Shown: positions 54,634-63,690 of the stretch, one piece after another | How positions within the stretch are numbered: the first letter of the stretch is position 1 | Layout: every line of letters starts with the position of its first letter | Assembly (NCBI RefSeq): GCF_900156255.1 | Contig: NZ_FTMK01000007.1 | Coordinates: forward strand, 98,313-162,312 | DNA: 64,000 nucleotides | Origin: Paracoccus thiocyanatus | Lineage (GTDB): Bacteria; Pseudomonadota; Alphaproteobacteria; Rhodobacterales; Rhodobacteraceae | Reading direction: 5' to 3' | Translations under genes and position numbers: made by a program | The notes under the pieces: model-generated | Told to the model about the DNA's origin: nothing | What the model saw: only the letters and a program-made list of their open reading frames with translations | Databases searched by the model: none

Positions 54634-55284
54634 CTAGTCGAGCCCGGCGATGATCGTGCGCAGCGTGGCGATGCCCTGGCCCTTGTCCGAGCTTGTGATC
54701 ACAAGCTCGGGATAGGCGGCCGGGTGCTTTTGCAACGCCTGCTGCACCTGCGCGACGGTCGCCTCCATGGCCTGCGGGCCGATCTTGTCGGCCTTGGTCA
54801 GCACCACCTGGAACGGCACGGCCGAGCGGTCCAGCAGCTTCATGATCTCGTGATCCACATCCTTGACGCCATGGCGCGAATCGATCAGCGCAAAGGCGCG
54901 GCGCAGGGTCGGCCGGCCGGCGAGATAGCTTTTCAGCAGCGCCTGCCATTTCGCGACCACGGCAACCGGGGCCTTGGCGAAACCATAGCCCGGCAGGTCC
55001 ACCAGATAGGCCTGTTCGCCCAGGGTGAAATAGTTGATCTCTTGCGTGCGCCCCGGCGTGTTCGAGGCGCGGGCAAGCCCGTTGCGCCCGGTCAGTGCGT
55101 TGATCAGGCTGGATTTTCCGACATTCGAGCGCCCGGCAAAGCAGATCTCGGGCCGGTCGGCCGGGGGCAGCCCGTCCATGGCCACGACGCCCTTCAGGAA
55201 ATCGACCGGGCCGGCGAACAGCTTGCGCGCCGCCTCGGCGGCTTCGGCATCGGGCTCGGGCGCGATGGGAAAGGCGACCTTCAT
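54634..55284 (-). CDS. engB: Ribosome biogenesis GTP-binding protein EngB (YsxC/YihA)
   Basis: A 216-residue TRAFAC GTPase. P-loop FAGRSNVGKSSLINALTG (G1), TPGRTQEINYF (G2), DLPGYGFAK (G3), TKADKIG (G4) and TSSDKGQG (G5) are all in place. EngB acts in 50S subunit assembly. It overlaps the MOSC gene by four bases (ATGA), and both lie downstream of yidC in one operon. Confidence 0.95.
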   Translation of the reverse strand: MKVAFPIAPEPDAEAAEAARKLFAGPVDFLKGVVAMDGLPPADRPEICFAGRSNVGKSSLINALTGRNGLARASNTPGRTQEINYFTLGEQAYLVDLPGYGFAKAPVAVVAKWQALLKSYLAGRPTLRRAFALIDSRHGVKDVDHEIMKLLDRSAVPFQVVLTKADKIGPQAMEATVAQVQQALQKHPAAYPELVITSSDKGQGIATLRTIIAGLD

Positions 55285-56039
55285 GCCCGCACCTCGTCGC
55301 CAAGCGTGATGTCGCCGCCGGTCACCACCTCGGCATAGATGCCGAAATCGCGATGGCCGAACTGCGCCTCCAGCGCCTCGGGCATGTCGATGTCGATGCG
55401 CCCGGTGGTGGGATCGGCGCTGGTCGCCGGGCAGCGGCCGATGGCTTGGGTGACGCGCAGTTCGACCCCACCCAGCGTCAGGACATGGCCGATCAATTCG
55501 CGTTCGGCATAAGGCGCCCAGCCCTCTAGCCACAGGTTCCCGCGCCAGCGTTCCACGCCCAGCGGCCTGCCCAGCCGCGTTTCCAGATCGGCCAGGCTTG
55601 CCAGCGACAGGATCGAGATCCAGGGCTGGCTTTCATCGGTCCAGCCGGTGGGTCCTCGCACCAGCCGCGTCGGCGCGGGCTTTTCCGCGGGCCAAAGCGG
55701 ACGGACCCAGTCCACCAGGCGCGGCCCTTCGGACTCGGGGTCGAAATCCAGGTCGGGCAGGTCGGGATGGCTCAGGCGGATGCGGCCGCTTTCCGCATCT
55801 TCGCCCCAGCCGCCGCGCACCGCCTGCAACCCGGCCGCGGCCGCGCCGCGCAGAAAGCACGACTTGGGCAGCCAGCGCACCGGCACTGCGCCGGCGTGAC
55901 GCTCTCCGCCCTCGGTCAGCAGCGCCCAAAGCCGGTCGCCCGGCAGGCGCCGCGCCGCATCCAGGCGGACCCGGCGCAGATCCTCGCCGCCGATCGCCTT
56001 GATCGGGTGCCGGCGTATCCGCGCGATGCGAGCGGTCAT
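55281..56039 (-). CDS. MOSC-domain protein
   Basis: A 252-residue protein with an N-terminal MOSC beta-barrel (RIRRHPIKAIGGEDL at the start) and a C-terminal MOSC catalytic part, where the conserved cysteine lies in AIGRCPATSADPTTG (about residue 215). MOSC proteins handle sulfur or molybdenum-cofactor sulfuration, or detoxify N-hydroxylated compounds. The exact reaction is not predictable. It overlaps yidC and engB by four bases each (ATGA), tying it to the membrane insertase and GTPase genes. Confidence 0.85.
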   Translation of the reverse strand: MTARIARIRRHPIKAIGGEDLRRVRLDAARRLPGDRLWALLTEGGERHAGAVPVRWLPKSCFLRGAAAAGLQAVRGGWGEDAESGRIRLSHPDLPDLDFDPESEGPRLVDWVRPLWPAEKPAPTRLVRGPTGWTDESQPWISILSLASLADLETRLGRPLGVERWRGNLWLEGWAPYAERELIGHVLTLGGVELRVTQAIGRCPATSADPTTGRIDIDMPEALEAQFGHRDFGIYAEVVTGGDITLGDEVRA

Positions 56040-57946
56040 TTGCCGCCCTTGTCCCGGCTTTTGCCCCCCGCCTTGCCCCGCGACGGCAGGCTGGAGCGGA
56101 TATTGCCGAAAAAGTCGGGCCGGTGGCCGTGCATCGACATGATGGTGTATTGCTGGATGATGGTGATGGTGTTGTTGGTGATCCAGTACAGCACCAGCCC
56201 CGAGGCAAAGCCGCCCAGCATGAACATGAACACCCAGGGCATCCAGGCGAAGATCATTTTCTGCGCCGGATCCGTCGGGGCCGGGTTCAGCTTTTGCTGC
56301 ATCCACATCGAGATGCCCAGCAGGATCGCCAGCACCGGCAGCGTAAAGCTGTGCAGGAAGCTGCCCTGGCCCGGCGCCGCCCAGGGAAGCAGGCCGAACA
56401 GGTTCCACAGGCTGGACGGATCGGGCGCGGCCAGGTCGCGGATCCAGCCGATCCAGGGCGCGTGGCGCAGCTCGATGGTGACGAAGATCACCTTGTAGAG
56501 CGCAAAGAAGATCGGAACCTGCAACAGCACCGGCAGGCAGCCGGCGGCGGGGTTCACCTTTTCGCGCTTGTAAAGCTCCATCACCTCTTTTTGGTACTTC
56601 ATCCGGTCATCGCCGGTGCGCTGCTTGACCGCCTCCATCTCGGGCTGCAATTCCTTCATCTTGGCCATCGAGATGTAGGATTTGCGCGCCAGCGGAAAGA
56701 CCAGCAGCTTCAGCACGAAGGTCAGCGCGATGATCGCCCAGCCCATGTTGCCGATCATCGCGTGCAGCCAGTGCAGCAGGCGGAAGATCGGCTTGGTCAG
56801 GAAATAGAACCAGCCCCAGTCGATGGAATCGACGAAGCGGTCGATGCCGGGATTTTCCTGGTAGCCGTTGATGACCTCCCACACCTTGGCCCCGGCGAAC
56901 AGATAGCTGGAACTGGTGGCGGTCGCGCCCGGCGCGACGGTCTGGACGGGCATCCGCGCCTCGGTCTGGTAGATATCGGCGCCGGGGGCGTATTTCACCA
57001 CCGCGGTAAAGGATTGGCCCGGCGCGGGCGCCAGGGTGGTCATCCAGTATTTGTCGGTAAAGCCGATCCAGCCGTTTTCCTGCACTTCGATCAGTTGCGC
57101 GGGGCCTTCGCCGGCAACCGGGTCCAGGTCGGGCAGGTTCTTGTATTTCTCTTCCAGCAGCTTGCCGTCGGTCATGCCAACGACGCCCTCGTGCAGGACG
57201 AAGAAGTTCTGGGTGTCGGGCCGGCCATGCCGTGCCAGGATGCCATAGGGCGCGGCGGAAAACGGGGTGGCGGCAGTATTTTCCAGGGTCTGGGTAACGG
57301 TGAACAGGAACTTGTCGTCCAGCGCATAGGTGCGGCGGAAGACCTGCCCCGCGCCGTTGTCCCAGCGCAGCGTCACCGGCTGGCCCGGCGCCAGGGTCGA
57401 GCCGGATTCGACCTCCCACAGGGTGGCCGGGCCGGGGACCAGCGCCGGATCGGTGCCGGCGGCGGGGATCCAGCCATAGACCGCGTAATAGGGCTTTTGC
57501 ACGGCGATCTGGGCATCGCCGCCCGGCGCGACCGGGCTGCCATCGTCCTGGACCCTGCGTTGCGCCGTCGGCGACAACAGCCGCACAAAGGGCGAATTGG
57601 GGTCCAGCGTCTCGCGATAGCCGGTCAGTTCCAGATCGTCGATGCGCCCGCCCGCAAGCGAGATGGTGCCGGCCAGCGCGGGGGATTCGATCGCCACCCG
57701 CCCGGCATTGGCCGACGGATCGGCGTTGGCCGAAACTGCCGGATCCAGCTCGGGCGCGGCGCCCTGCGGCACCGCACCGGGCAGGGCCGGGGCGGCGGCT
57801 TCGGGCTGGACCGCGCCCTGGCTGGCGGGGGGCGTGGCATCCTGTGCGGGCGGCGCCGGCTCGGGGGCGAAGAAGATCGACCAAACGAGCATGACGAGGG
57901 CGGAAAGCACCATCGCCAGGATGAGGTTGCGGTTGTTGTCTTGCAT
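56036..57946 (-). CDS. yidC: Membrane protein insertase YidC
   Basis: A 636-residue YidC. N-terminal membrane helix (LILAMVLSALVMLVWSIFFA), a large periplasmic domain of the Gram-negative type (about 50-350), and five conserved membrane helices at about 370-620 (WGWFYFLTKPIFRLLHWLHA, and MYKVIFVTIELRHAPW-type segments). It inserts membrane proteins with or without SecYEG and folds others. The start at 57946 is preferred over an upstream GTG (57970). It heads a leftward run with MOSC, engB and argB. Confidence 0.95.
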   Translation of the reverse strand: MQDNNRNLILAMVLSALVMLVWSIFFAPEPAPPAQDATPPASQGAVQPEAAAPALPGAVPQGAAPELDPAVSANADPSANAGRVAIESPALAGTISLAGGRIDDLELTGYRETLDPNSPFVRLLSPTAQRRVQDDGSPVAPGGDAQIAVQKPYYAVYGWIPAAGTDPALVPGPATLWEVESGSTLAPGQPVTLRWDNGAGQVFRRTYALDDKFLFTVTQTLENTAATPFSAAPYGILARHGRPDTQNFFVLHEGVVGMTDGKLLEEKYKNLPDLDPVAGEGPAQLIEVQENGWIGFTDKYWMTTLAPAPGQSFTAVVKYAPGADIYQTEARMPVQTVAPGATATSSSYLFAGAKVWEVINGYQENPGIDRFVDSIDWGWFYFLTKPIFRLLHWLHAMIGNMGWAIIALTFVLKLLVFPLARKSYISMAKMKELQPEMEAVKQRTGDDRMKYQKEVMELYKREKVNPAAGCLPVLLQVPIFFALYKVIFVTIELRHAPWIGWIRDLAAPDPSSLWNLFGLLPWAAPGQGSFLHSFTLPVLAILLGISMWMQQKLNPAPTDPAQKMIFAWMPWVFMFMLGGFASGLVLYWITNNTITIIQQYTIMSMHGHRPDFFGNIRSSLPSRGKAGGKSRDKGGK

Positions 57947-58456
57947 GCCGGACCAGCCCTTCGTCGTCACCCCGCATCGAGGGTTCGGGCCGCTTCAACA
58001 GAAGCGACCGGCAAAGGTCAAGGGAATTTGCCGGAAAACCGGCCGGCCAGTGCCCCCCACCCAGCACTGTGGGGGCCGCACAAACGCCGCGTCCGGGGCC
58101 GAATTGCCGTCGGCCGATACCGGGGCGCGTCGGTCCTGCCGGATTTCCCAGGCAGCGGCCCTCACGACCCAAAACATCGGGCACTTCCCGCCAAGGCGGG
58201 GAACACCGCCGGGCAGAGGGGCGGCCCGGCCGAAAGCCACCCTGCCACTCGCCATAAGCGGGACAAGGCAAGGTGGTATCCCGCCCCAAGGACAGGGCCG
58301 GTACGCCTTCCCCTGGGCGGTCTTCCGTGGACAAATATCCTGGGGGACGCGCGGCCGGCCCCTGGGGCCGGCGGCGCGGGGGGCAAAGCCCCCGCCACCC
58401 GTGCAACCCCCGTCGCGGCGCGACAAGAAAGGCCATGCGCTGCCATCCCCGAACCC
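57947..58456. other. Intergenic stretch holding dispersed repeat copy 5
   Basis: About 510 bases between yidC and the EAL gene. It contains the repeat described at 58321-58405 and otherwise nothing I can support. Open frames through it are GC-rich shadows. Confidence 0.6.
58321..58405 (+). repeat. Dispersed GC-rich intergenic repeat, copy 5
   Basis: TCTTCCGTGGACAAATATCC, a CTGGGGG run, a GGCCGGCCCC/GGGGCCGGC stem and the GGGGGGCAAAGCCCCC hairpin. Confidence 0.8.
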
Positions 58457-59737
58457 TCACGCCTTGCGGCCCAGGACGAAGGGGGCCGGCAGCGAAAGAT
58501 CGTGATCCAACAGGAAATCGTCCACGGCGCCCGCCTCCATCGCCGGCACGACGGCCGGACCCTGCACCGCGCTGAAGCCGATCTGGGCCAGGAACGCATT
58601 CTCCTCGGGCGTCGATACGCCGTCGGCCAGGGTGGCAAGGTCCAGATGCTCGGCCAATGCCAGCATGGCCAGGATCATGCGTTGCTGCTCGGCGCTGCGG
58701 TCGCAGTCGGCGATGAACGTGCGGCCGATGCGGACGCGGCCGATGCCGAAGCGGCGCAGATCGTCCAGTCCGGCGCTGCCGGTGCCGAACTCGCCCAGGG
58801 CAAGCGCGCAGCCTGCTGCGGTTAGGCGCTGCAAGCTGGTCGTCACCGGCATCCGCCCACCGCTGCGGCCGATCGGCTCGGTCATCTCGATCTCCAAGCG
58901 CGCCGGGACCAGGTCGTGCCGGTCCAGTTCCCAGAGTATCATGTCCGCAATCGCCGCATCGGCCAGCATCCGGTCGGTCAGCGGCACCGACAGCACCGGC
59001 ACCCGCACCCCCAGCCGGTCCCAGCCGCGAAGCGCGGCCAGCGCCTGGCGCAGCATCTCGGCAACGATCCGCCCCAGCGTCCCATCGTCCAGCCGCGGCT
59101 GAAGCGCGGCCAGATCGCAACTGTCTTGGCCATCCATCCGCATGCGCGGCGCGACCCGCAAGGCCAGGACCTGGCCGGTGTCGCAACAAAGCTGCGGCTG
59201 GAACAGCAGGCAAAGCCGCTCAAGCGCCCCGTCCGGCAGCGCGGCCGGGTCGGCCTGCGGCTGCATCTCGACGAACCGGATCTGCCCGGTGGCGAAAACC
59301 GGGCTCAGCCCCTGCAAGGCCAGCCGCCCCCTGGCATAAAGCGCCGCCGGCTGCGGCGGACTGCCGTCGCACCTGACGATGGCCGCATTCACCACCGGGC
59401 AGACGCGCAGATCCGGCAGTTCGATCCCGCCGGACAGGATGGCCTGCAACCGCGCGAGCAGACCGGGCACCGCCTGGTGGCGGCCAACGGCCAGCAGGCC
59501 CAGGATTTCACCGCTGCCCGCGGCGCGGGCCTGCGGCAGCAGCCGCAGTTCAGCGACCAACCGCAGCAAAAGCTTGTCCAGCATCTGTTCCAGCAGGACC
59601 GGACCGATGCTGGCGCGCAGCATATCCAGGTTCTCGACCCGCAGCACCAGCGCCAGCCGGGTCCTGTCCTGGGCCGCCCCTTCCCCCCTGACAAGCCTTG
59701 CCAGCCGTGATGCGGCCGCCGCGATTCCATAAGCCAT
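58457..59737 (-). CDS. Degenerate GGDEF-EAL-like signalling protein
   Basis: A 426-residue cytoplasmic protein. The C-terminal half (about 185-415) aligns in order with EAL phosphodiesterases, but the key residues are changed: FQPQLCC is followed by ALRVAPRM where EALxR is expected (glutamate lost), DFGTG-type is LGEFGTGSAG, KIDRSFV-type is RIGRTFIAD, and the AEGVE-type motif reads ADGVST. The N-terminal half resembles a worn GGDEF. It is therefore unlikely to hydrolyse cyclic di-GMP and may act by protein binding. The start at 59737 (ATG) is chosen; a GTG at 59761 is possible. Confidence 0.75.
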   Translation of the reverse strand: MAYGIAAAASRLARLVRGEGAAQDRTRLALVLRVENLDMLRASIGPVLLEQMLDKLLLRLVAELRLLPQARAAGSGEILGLLAVGRHQAVPGLLARLQAILSGGIELPDLRVCPVVNAAIVRCDGSPPQPAALYARGRLALQGLSPVFATGQIRFVEMQPQADPAALPDGALERLCLLFQPQLCCDTGQVLALRVAPRMRMDGQDSCDLAALQPRLDDGTLGRIVAEMLRQALAALRGWDRLGVRVPVLSVPLTDRMLADAAIADMILWELDRHDLVPARLEIEMTEPIGRSGGRMPVTTSLQRLTAAGCALALGEFGTGSAGLDDLRRFGIGRVRIGRTFIADCDRSAEQQRMILAMLALAEHLDLATLADGVSTPEENAFLAQIGFSAVQGPAVVPAMEAGAVDDFLLDHDLSLPAPFVLGRKA

Positions 59738-59797
59738 AGCTTGATCCGACTGTTGTTCCACGGATCGCAGCCTAGCCCGACGAAGCTTTTCGTTCCG

Positions 59798-60691
59798 TTA
59801 ATGTTCGCGCAGGATCGGCACGTCTTTTTCGCTAAAATCCGACATATCCGGCATCAGCGCGGTGAAATCGAACAGTTTCGGATCCGGCAGATGCGAGGGC
59901 CGCACGTTCATCAACGCCCGAAACATCACTTGGCGCCGGCCCGGCGCGCGCGATTCCCATTCGTCCAGCAGCTTCTTGACCTGCACGCGCTGCAATCCCT
60001 CCTGGCTGCCGCACAGATCGCAGGGAATCACCGGATAGGCCATGGCGCGGGCAAAGCGGTCGCAATCGGCCTCGGCCACGAAGGCCAGGGGGCGCAGCAC
60101 GTTCAGGTCCCCCTCTTCGTTCAAGAGCTTGGGCGGCATCGACGCCAGCCGGCCGCCATGAAACAGGTTCATGAAAAAGGTTTCCAGGATGTCGTCGCGA
60201 TGGTGGCCCAGCACCACGGCGCTGCACCCTTCCTCGCGGGCGATGCGGTAAAGATTGCCGCGGCGCAGGCGCGAACACAGGCTGCAATAAGTCCGCCCCT
60301 GGGGCACCTTGGCCTTCACGACGGAATAGGTGTCCTGGTATTCGATGCGATGCGGCACGCCGCGTTCGGTCAGGAACTGCGGCAGCACCGTCGCCGGAAA
60401 ACCCGGCTGGCCCTGGTCGAGATTGCAGGCCAGCAGTTCCACCGGCAGCAGACCGCGCCATTTCAACTCGTGCAGCACCGCCAGCAGCGTGTAGCTGTCC
60501 TTGCCGCCCGACAGGCAGACCAGCCAGCGGTCGCCGGGGCGGATCATGTCATAGGTTTCGATCGCGGCGCGGGTCTCGCGCACCAGGCGCTTGCGCAGCT
60601 TGCGAAACTCGGTCGAAGCGGGCGCGCCGCGAAACAGCGGATGGATTTCCTCGGCCTCGCCGTCGCCGGTTTCATCGAACTCATCGCGCAT
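59798..60691 (-). CDS. ttcA: tRNA 2-thiocytidine biosynthesis protein TtcA
   Basis: A 297-residue TtcA. The PP-loop [10 protein letters not shown] lies at about residue 60, followed by CSLC and later CDLC cysteine pairs that hold an iron-sulfur cluster. It adds sulfur to cytidine 32 of tRNA. The start MRDEFDE at 60691 is chosen; an ATG 13 codons upstream is open. It lies about 50 bases downstream of yidD on the same strand. Confidence 0.92.
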   Translation of the reverse strand: MRDEFDETGDGEAEEIHPLFRGAPASTEFRKLRKRLVRETRAAIETYDMIRPGDRWLVCLSGGKDSYTLLAVLHELKWRGLLPVELLACNLDQGQPGFPATVLPQFLTERGVPHRIEYQDTYSVVKAKVPQGRTYCSLCSRLRRGNLYRIAREEGCSAVVLGHHRDDILETFFMNLFHGGRLASMPPKLLNEEGDLNVLRPLAFVAEADCDRFARAMAYPVIPCDLCGSQEGLQRVQVKKLLDEWESRAPGRRQVMFRALMNVRPSHLPDPKLFDFTALMPDMSDFSEKDVPILREH

Positions 60692-60740
60692 CTTTGGGTC
60701 CCCATCGCGCTTGCGCGCCCTGCTTGGCATAAGCGCCGCG

Positions 60741-60983
60741 TTAATCCTGCGGCGATTGCTCGCTTCCCGGCACCGGGTCAAAGCCGTGCCCGCCCCAGGG
60801 ATGGCAGCGGCAGACCCGCCGCGCCGCCAGCCAGCCCCCCTTGGCCGCGCCGTGCCGCTCCAGCGCCTCCAGCGCGTAGGCGGAACAGGTGGGCTGGAAC
60901 CGGCAGCCATACCCCACCCAAGGACTGGCCACCAGCCGATAGGCCCGCACCGGCAGCGCCAGAAGATGCGCCAAGGGCGTCAT
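60741..60983 (-). CDS. yidD: Membrane protein insertion efficiency factor YidD
   Basis: An 80-residue YidD (UPF0161). The conserved [19 protein letters not shown] and [13 protein letters not shown] are present. It associates with the inner membrane and helps YidC-dependent insertion. It overlaps the rnpA end by four bases, the usual rpmH-rnpA-yidD order. Confidence 0.93.
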   Translation of the reverse strand: MTPLAHLLALPVRAYRLVASPWVGYGCRFQPTCSAYALEALERHGAAKGGWLAARRVCRCHPWGGHGFDPVPGSEQSPQD

Positions 60984-61423
60984 GACCCTTCGCCCCGCTG
61001 GCCGTGGACCCGCGCCAGGGCGGCGGCCAGGTCGGCGCGCATCTCGGCAAAGCCGCGCTCGACCGTGACGCCGGGCCGGCCGACCAGCACGTAATCCCAG
61101 CCCGGCCGCGCTGTTTCCGGCATGACCGCGCGCGCCAGCGCCCGCAATCGGCGTTTCGCCCGATTGCGCGTCACGGCGTTGCCCAGTTTCTTGGAACAGG
61201 TAAAGCCGACCCGGATCGCCTGCCCCGCCTCGTCCTGATGCCGGCGGCGCGCCTGGAGCAGAAAGCCGGGCATGCCCTGCCGCCTGGCCGAGGCCGCGCG
61301 CAGGAAATCCGCCCGCTTGCGCAGGGTGGCAAGCGCCGGCCCGGAAACGGCAGAAGCCGCCCCATCCAGCGTCGCATCGGCGACGGCCCGGTCGGTGGCG
61401 GCGGCTTTGGTGGCGCTGTCCAT
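60980..61423 (-). CDS. rnpA: Ribonuclease P protein component
   Basis: A 147-residue RnpA. The conserved RNR motif [17 protein letters not shown] binds the RNase P RNA and pre-tRNA. The N-terminal 35 residues are an alanine-rich extension of low conservation, common in Rhodobacterales. It lies 31 bases after rpmH; a GTG one codon upstream of the chosen ATG is open. Confidence 0.93.
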   Translation of the reverse strand: MDSATKAAATDRAVADATLDGAASAVSGPALATLRKRADFLRAASARRQGMPGFLLQARRRHQDEAGQAIRVGFTCSKKLGNAVTRNRAKRRLRALARAVMPETARPGWDYVLVGRPGVTVERGFAEMRADLAAALARVHGQRGEGS

Positions 61424-61454
61424 CACGGCAAGCCCACGCCCTGCGGCGCAGGGC

Positions 61455-61592
61455 TTACGCGCTAAGGGTCTTGCGGCCCTTGGCGCGACGGGCGTTGATC
61501 ACGCGGCGGCCGGCCTTGGTCGCCATGCGCGCGCGAAAGCCGTGGCGGCGGGCGCGAACCAGGTTCGACGGCTGGAAAGTGCGTTTGGACAT
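61455..61592 (-). CDS. rpmH: 50S ribosomal protein L34
   Basis: A 45-residue L34 ([20 protein letters not shown], ending KGRKTLSA), one residue longer than most alphaproteobacterial forms because of a serine after the initiator methionine. It is among the most basic and smallest ribosomal proteins. A GGAG sequence precedes the ATG. It heads the rpmH-rnpA-yidD group. Confidence 0.97.
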   Translation of the reverse strand: MSKRTFQPSNLVRARRHGFRARMATKAGRRVINARRAKGRKTLSA

Positions 61593-61829
61593 CTTCAAAC
61601 TCCGGGTCAGGGCGTGCCAGGGTATGGGCCATCAGCCCACGCAAGACGCGCCGGTCATTCGAGGCCCGCTGGATAGTCGCCCCGCCGGCCCAAGTCAACC
61701 GGATTGCGAAGCTTTCGCCACCTGGGCCGGCTTTTCGGAACCCGGCCGCGGTCACGCAGGTTTGAACTGCGTAATGTCAGCCACTATGTGAAGCAGCGGC
61801 GCCAGACGAAGGGAATAACAAAGCTCACC

Positions 61830-63260
61830 ATGTCCCTGAATAGCTTATCCGGCCGATTCGCGCTGATCACCGGCCTTTTCGTGCTTCTGGCCGAATTGCT
61901 GATCCTGCTGCCTTCGATCGCGAACTATCGGCTGGATTTCCTGGAATCGCGGCTGGAGCGCGCGCAGATCGCCAGCCTTGCGCTGCTGGCGACCGACGAA
62001 TCGCTGGCCGCCGAGCTGGAATCGGAACTGCTGGAGAATGCCGGCGTCTTCAACGTGGTGCTGCGGCGCAACGATGTGCGCCAGCTTGTGCTGTCCTCGC
62101 CGATTCCGGGGCCGATCGCGGCCACCTACGACCTGCGCGAACAGCCGTTCTGGACCTCGATCCGCGACGCCCTGGTGCAGATCGCCGATGCGCAAAACCG
62201 GGTGATCCGGGTGATCGGCGCGCCGGTGAACCAGGCCGGGCAGTTGATCGAGATCACCACCGACACCCGCCGCCTGCGCACCGAGATGATCGACTACGGC
62301 CTGCGGCTGTTGCTGATTTCGGCCGCCTTTTCGGTCCTGACGGCGATTTTGCTGAACCTGGCCGCCCAGCGGCTGCTGCTGGTGCCGATCCGGCGCGTCA
62401 TCAGCCACATGACCGCCTATGCCAAGGCCCCCGAAGATGTGCGCTCGATCATCACCCCCAGCGCGCGTCTGACCGAGCTGAACGAGGCCGAGACCGCCCT
62501 GGCCGCCACGCAGCGCACCGTGACTTCGGCGCTGAAGCAAAAGGACCGTCTGGCGCAGTTGGGCCAGGCCGTGGCCCGCATCAGCCACGACCTGCGCAAT
62601 ATCCTGACCACGGCGCAGATCTTTGCCGACCGGCTGGAGAACAGCGCCGACCCGGCCGTGCGCCGCGCCGCGCCCAAGCTGCTGAACTCGATCAGCCGGG
62701 CGGTGACCCTGTGCGAGACGACCCTGGCCTTTGGCAAGGCCGAAGAGCCGGCGCCGTCGCTGTCGCGCTTCAACCTCTCGGCGCTGGTCGCCGAGGTGGT
62801 CGAGGGCGAATCGATGGCCGCCGACCGGCTGGACGGCGCCGAGCCCATCGAATTCCTGACCGACATCCCGGCCAGCCTGATCATTCGCGCCGACCGCGAC
62901 CAGCTATTCCGGGTGCTGTCGAACCTGGTGCGCAACGCCCGCCAGGCCATCGAGGCCACGCGCCGGCCCGGCACCATCGAGATCGGCGCCGGCGAGGACG
63001 ACCGGGAATGGTGGATCCGCATCGGCGACACCGGGCCGGGCCTGCCGCAAAAGGCGCGCGACTTCCTGTTCCAGCCGTTTTCGGGCGGGTCGCGCAAGGG
63101 CGGCACGGGATTGGGGCTTGCCATCGCCGCCGATCTTGTGCGCAACCATGGCGGCGGGCTGGAGCTTTTGCGCAGCGACGAAGAGGGGACGCAATTCGTC
63201 CTGCACCTGCCGCGCGACCTGGCCGGCCTTGGCCCCCGGCATGCGGAAGTCGAGGGATAG
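61830..63260 (+). CDS. Sensor histidine kinase
   Basis: A 476-residue membrane kinase. Two membrane helices (about 10-32 and 157-180) flank a periplasmic sensor domain; a HAMP-like linker follows. The H-box ISHDLRN places the phosphorylated histidine at H253, and the ATP-binding N (LVRNARQAI), G1 (GDTGPGLP) and G2 (GGTGLGLAI) boxes are complete. No response regulator gene lies beside it, so the partner is elsewhere. The start MSLNSLSGR is chosen. Signal unknown. Confidence 0.9.
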   Translation: MSLNSLSGRFALITGLFVLLAELLILLPSIANYRLDFLESRLERAQIASLALLATDESLAAELESELLENAGVFNVVLRRNDVRQLVLSSPIPGPIAATYDLREQPFWTSIRDALVQIADAQNRVIRVIGAPVNQAGQLIEITTDTRRLRTEMIDYGLRLLLISAAFSVLTAILLNLAAQRLLLVPIRRVISHMTAYAKAPEDVRSIITPSARLTELNEAETALAATQRTVTSALKQKDRLAQLGQAVARISHDLRNILTTAQIFADRLENSADPAVRRAAPKLLNSISRAVTLCETTLAFGKAEEPAPSLSRFNLSALVAEVVEGESMAADRLDGAEPIEFLTDIPASLIIRADRDQLFRVLSNLVRNARQAIEATRRPGTIEIGAGEDDREWWIRIGDTGPGLPQKARDFLFQPFSGGSRKGGTGLGLAIAADLVRNHGGGLELLRSDEEGTQFVLHLPRDLAGLGPRHAEVEG

Positions 63261-63344
63261 GGCGCGATCTGGAAAAACTTTGCCGCCCCGGTCATTTTGG
63301 CCTTGCGCCCCCCCGACGCTCACTCTAAATCACCGCCTCACAGC

Positions 63345-63421
63345 GGACCCGTAGCTCAGCTGGATAGAGCACCAGACTACGAATCTGGGGGTCGGGCGTT
63401 CGAATCGCTCCGGGTCCGCCA
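63345..63421 (+). tRNA. tRNA-Arg (anticodon ACG)
   Basis: A 77-nucleotide cloverleaf: acceptor GGACCCG with CGGGTCC, D-arm GCTC/GAGC, anticodon loop CTACGAA (anticodon ACG, read as ICG), T-arm TCGGGCGTTCGAATC, encoded CCA. It is intact, and its 3' end is the landing point of a second insertion. Confidence 0.95.
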
Positions 63422-63436
63422 TATAACATCCAGACA

Positions 63437-63690
63437 TCATTGTGTTTCTTCATCGCTCTGCTCCTTCTTCTGGGGGCCGGTTTGCAACTGGTTTGCAAAG
63501 GCGGTGGCCGGGCTGCTCTCGAATGCCTGAATCGCGGCCCTCGAAAGCGCGGGCGTCATCGCCAAGTATTTCTCAAGAATGCGAGTCGCCGATTGCAGCG
63601 TGTGCCCGGTGATCGACGCGATCTGGGGCACCTCGCAGCCGGCCTCGGCCAGCAAGGTGACCGCTGTGCCTCGCAGGTTGTGAACCGGCG
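63437..63690 (-). pseudogene. C-terminal remnant of a tRNA-Arg-targeted tyrosine integrase
   Basis: The frame reads HNLRGTAVTLLAEAGCE, then ITGHTLQSATRILEKYLAMT, which carries the last catalytic residues of a tyrosine recombinase (H/R of HxLR, the second H in GHT, and the nucleophile Y in EKYL). Everything upstream is missing because the IS21-family element begins at about 63691. The gene points towards the tRNA-Arg 3' end 16 bases away, the normal position for a tRNA-integrating island. Confidence 0.8.

Noticed and set aside
57995..58426. 143-residue frame between yidC and the EAL gene
   Set aside because: It is made up of repeat-family sequence and Gly/Pro/Arg-rich shadow codons.
56123..58825. 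900-codon open frame on the plus strand opposite yidC
   Set aside because: It is a shadow of yidC and intergenic repeat sequence, with a basic glycine-rich product and no ribosome binding site.
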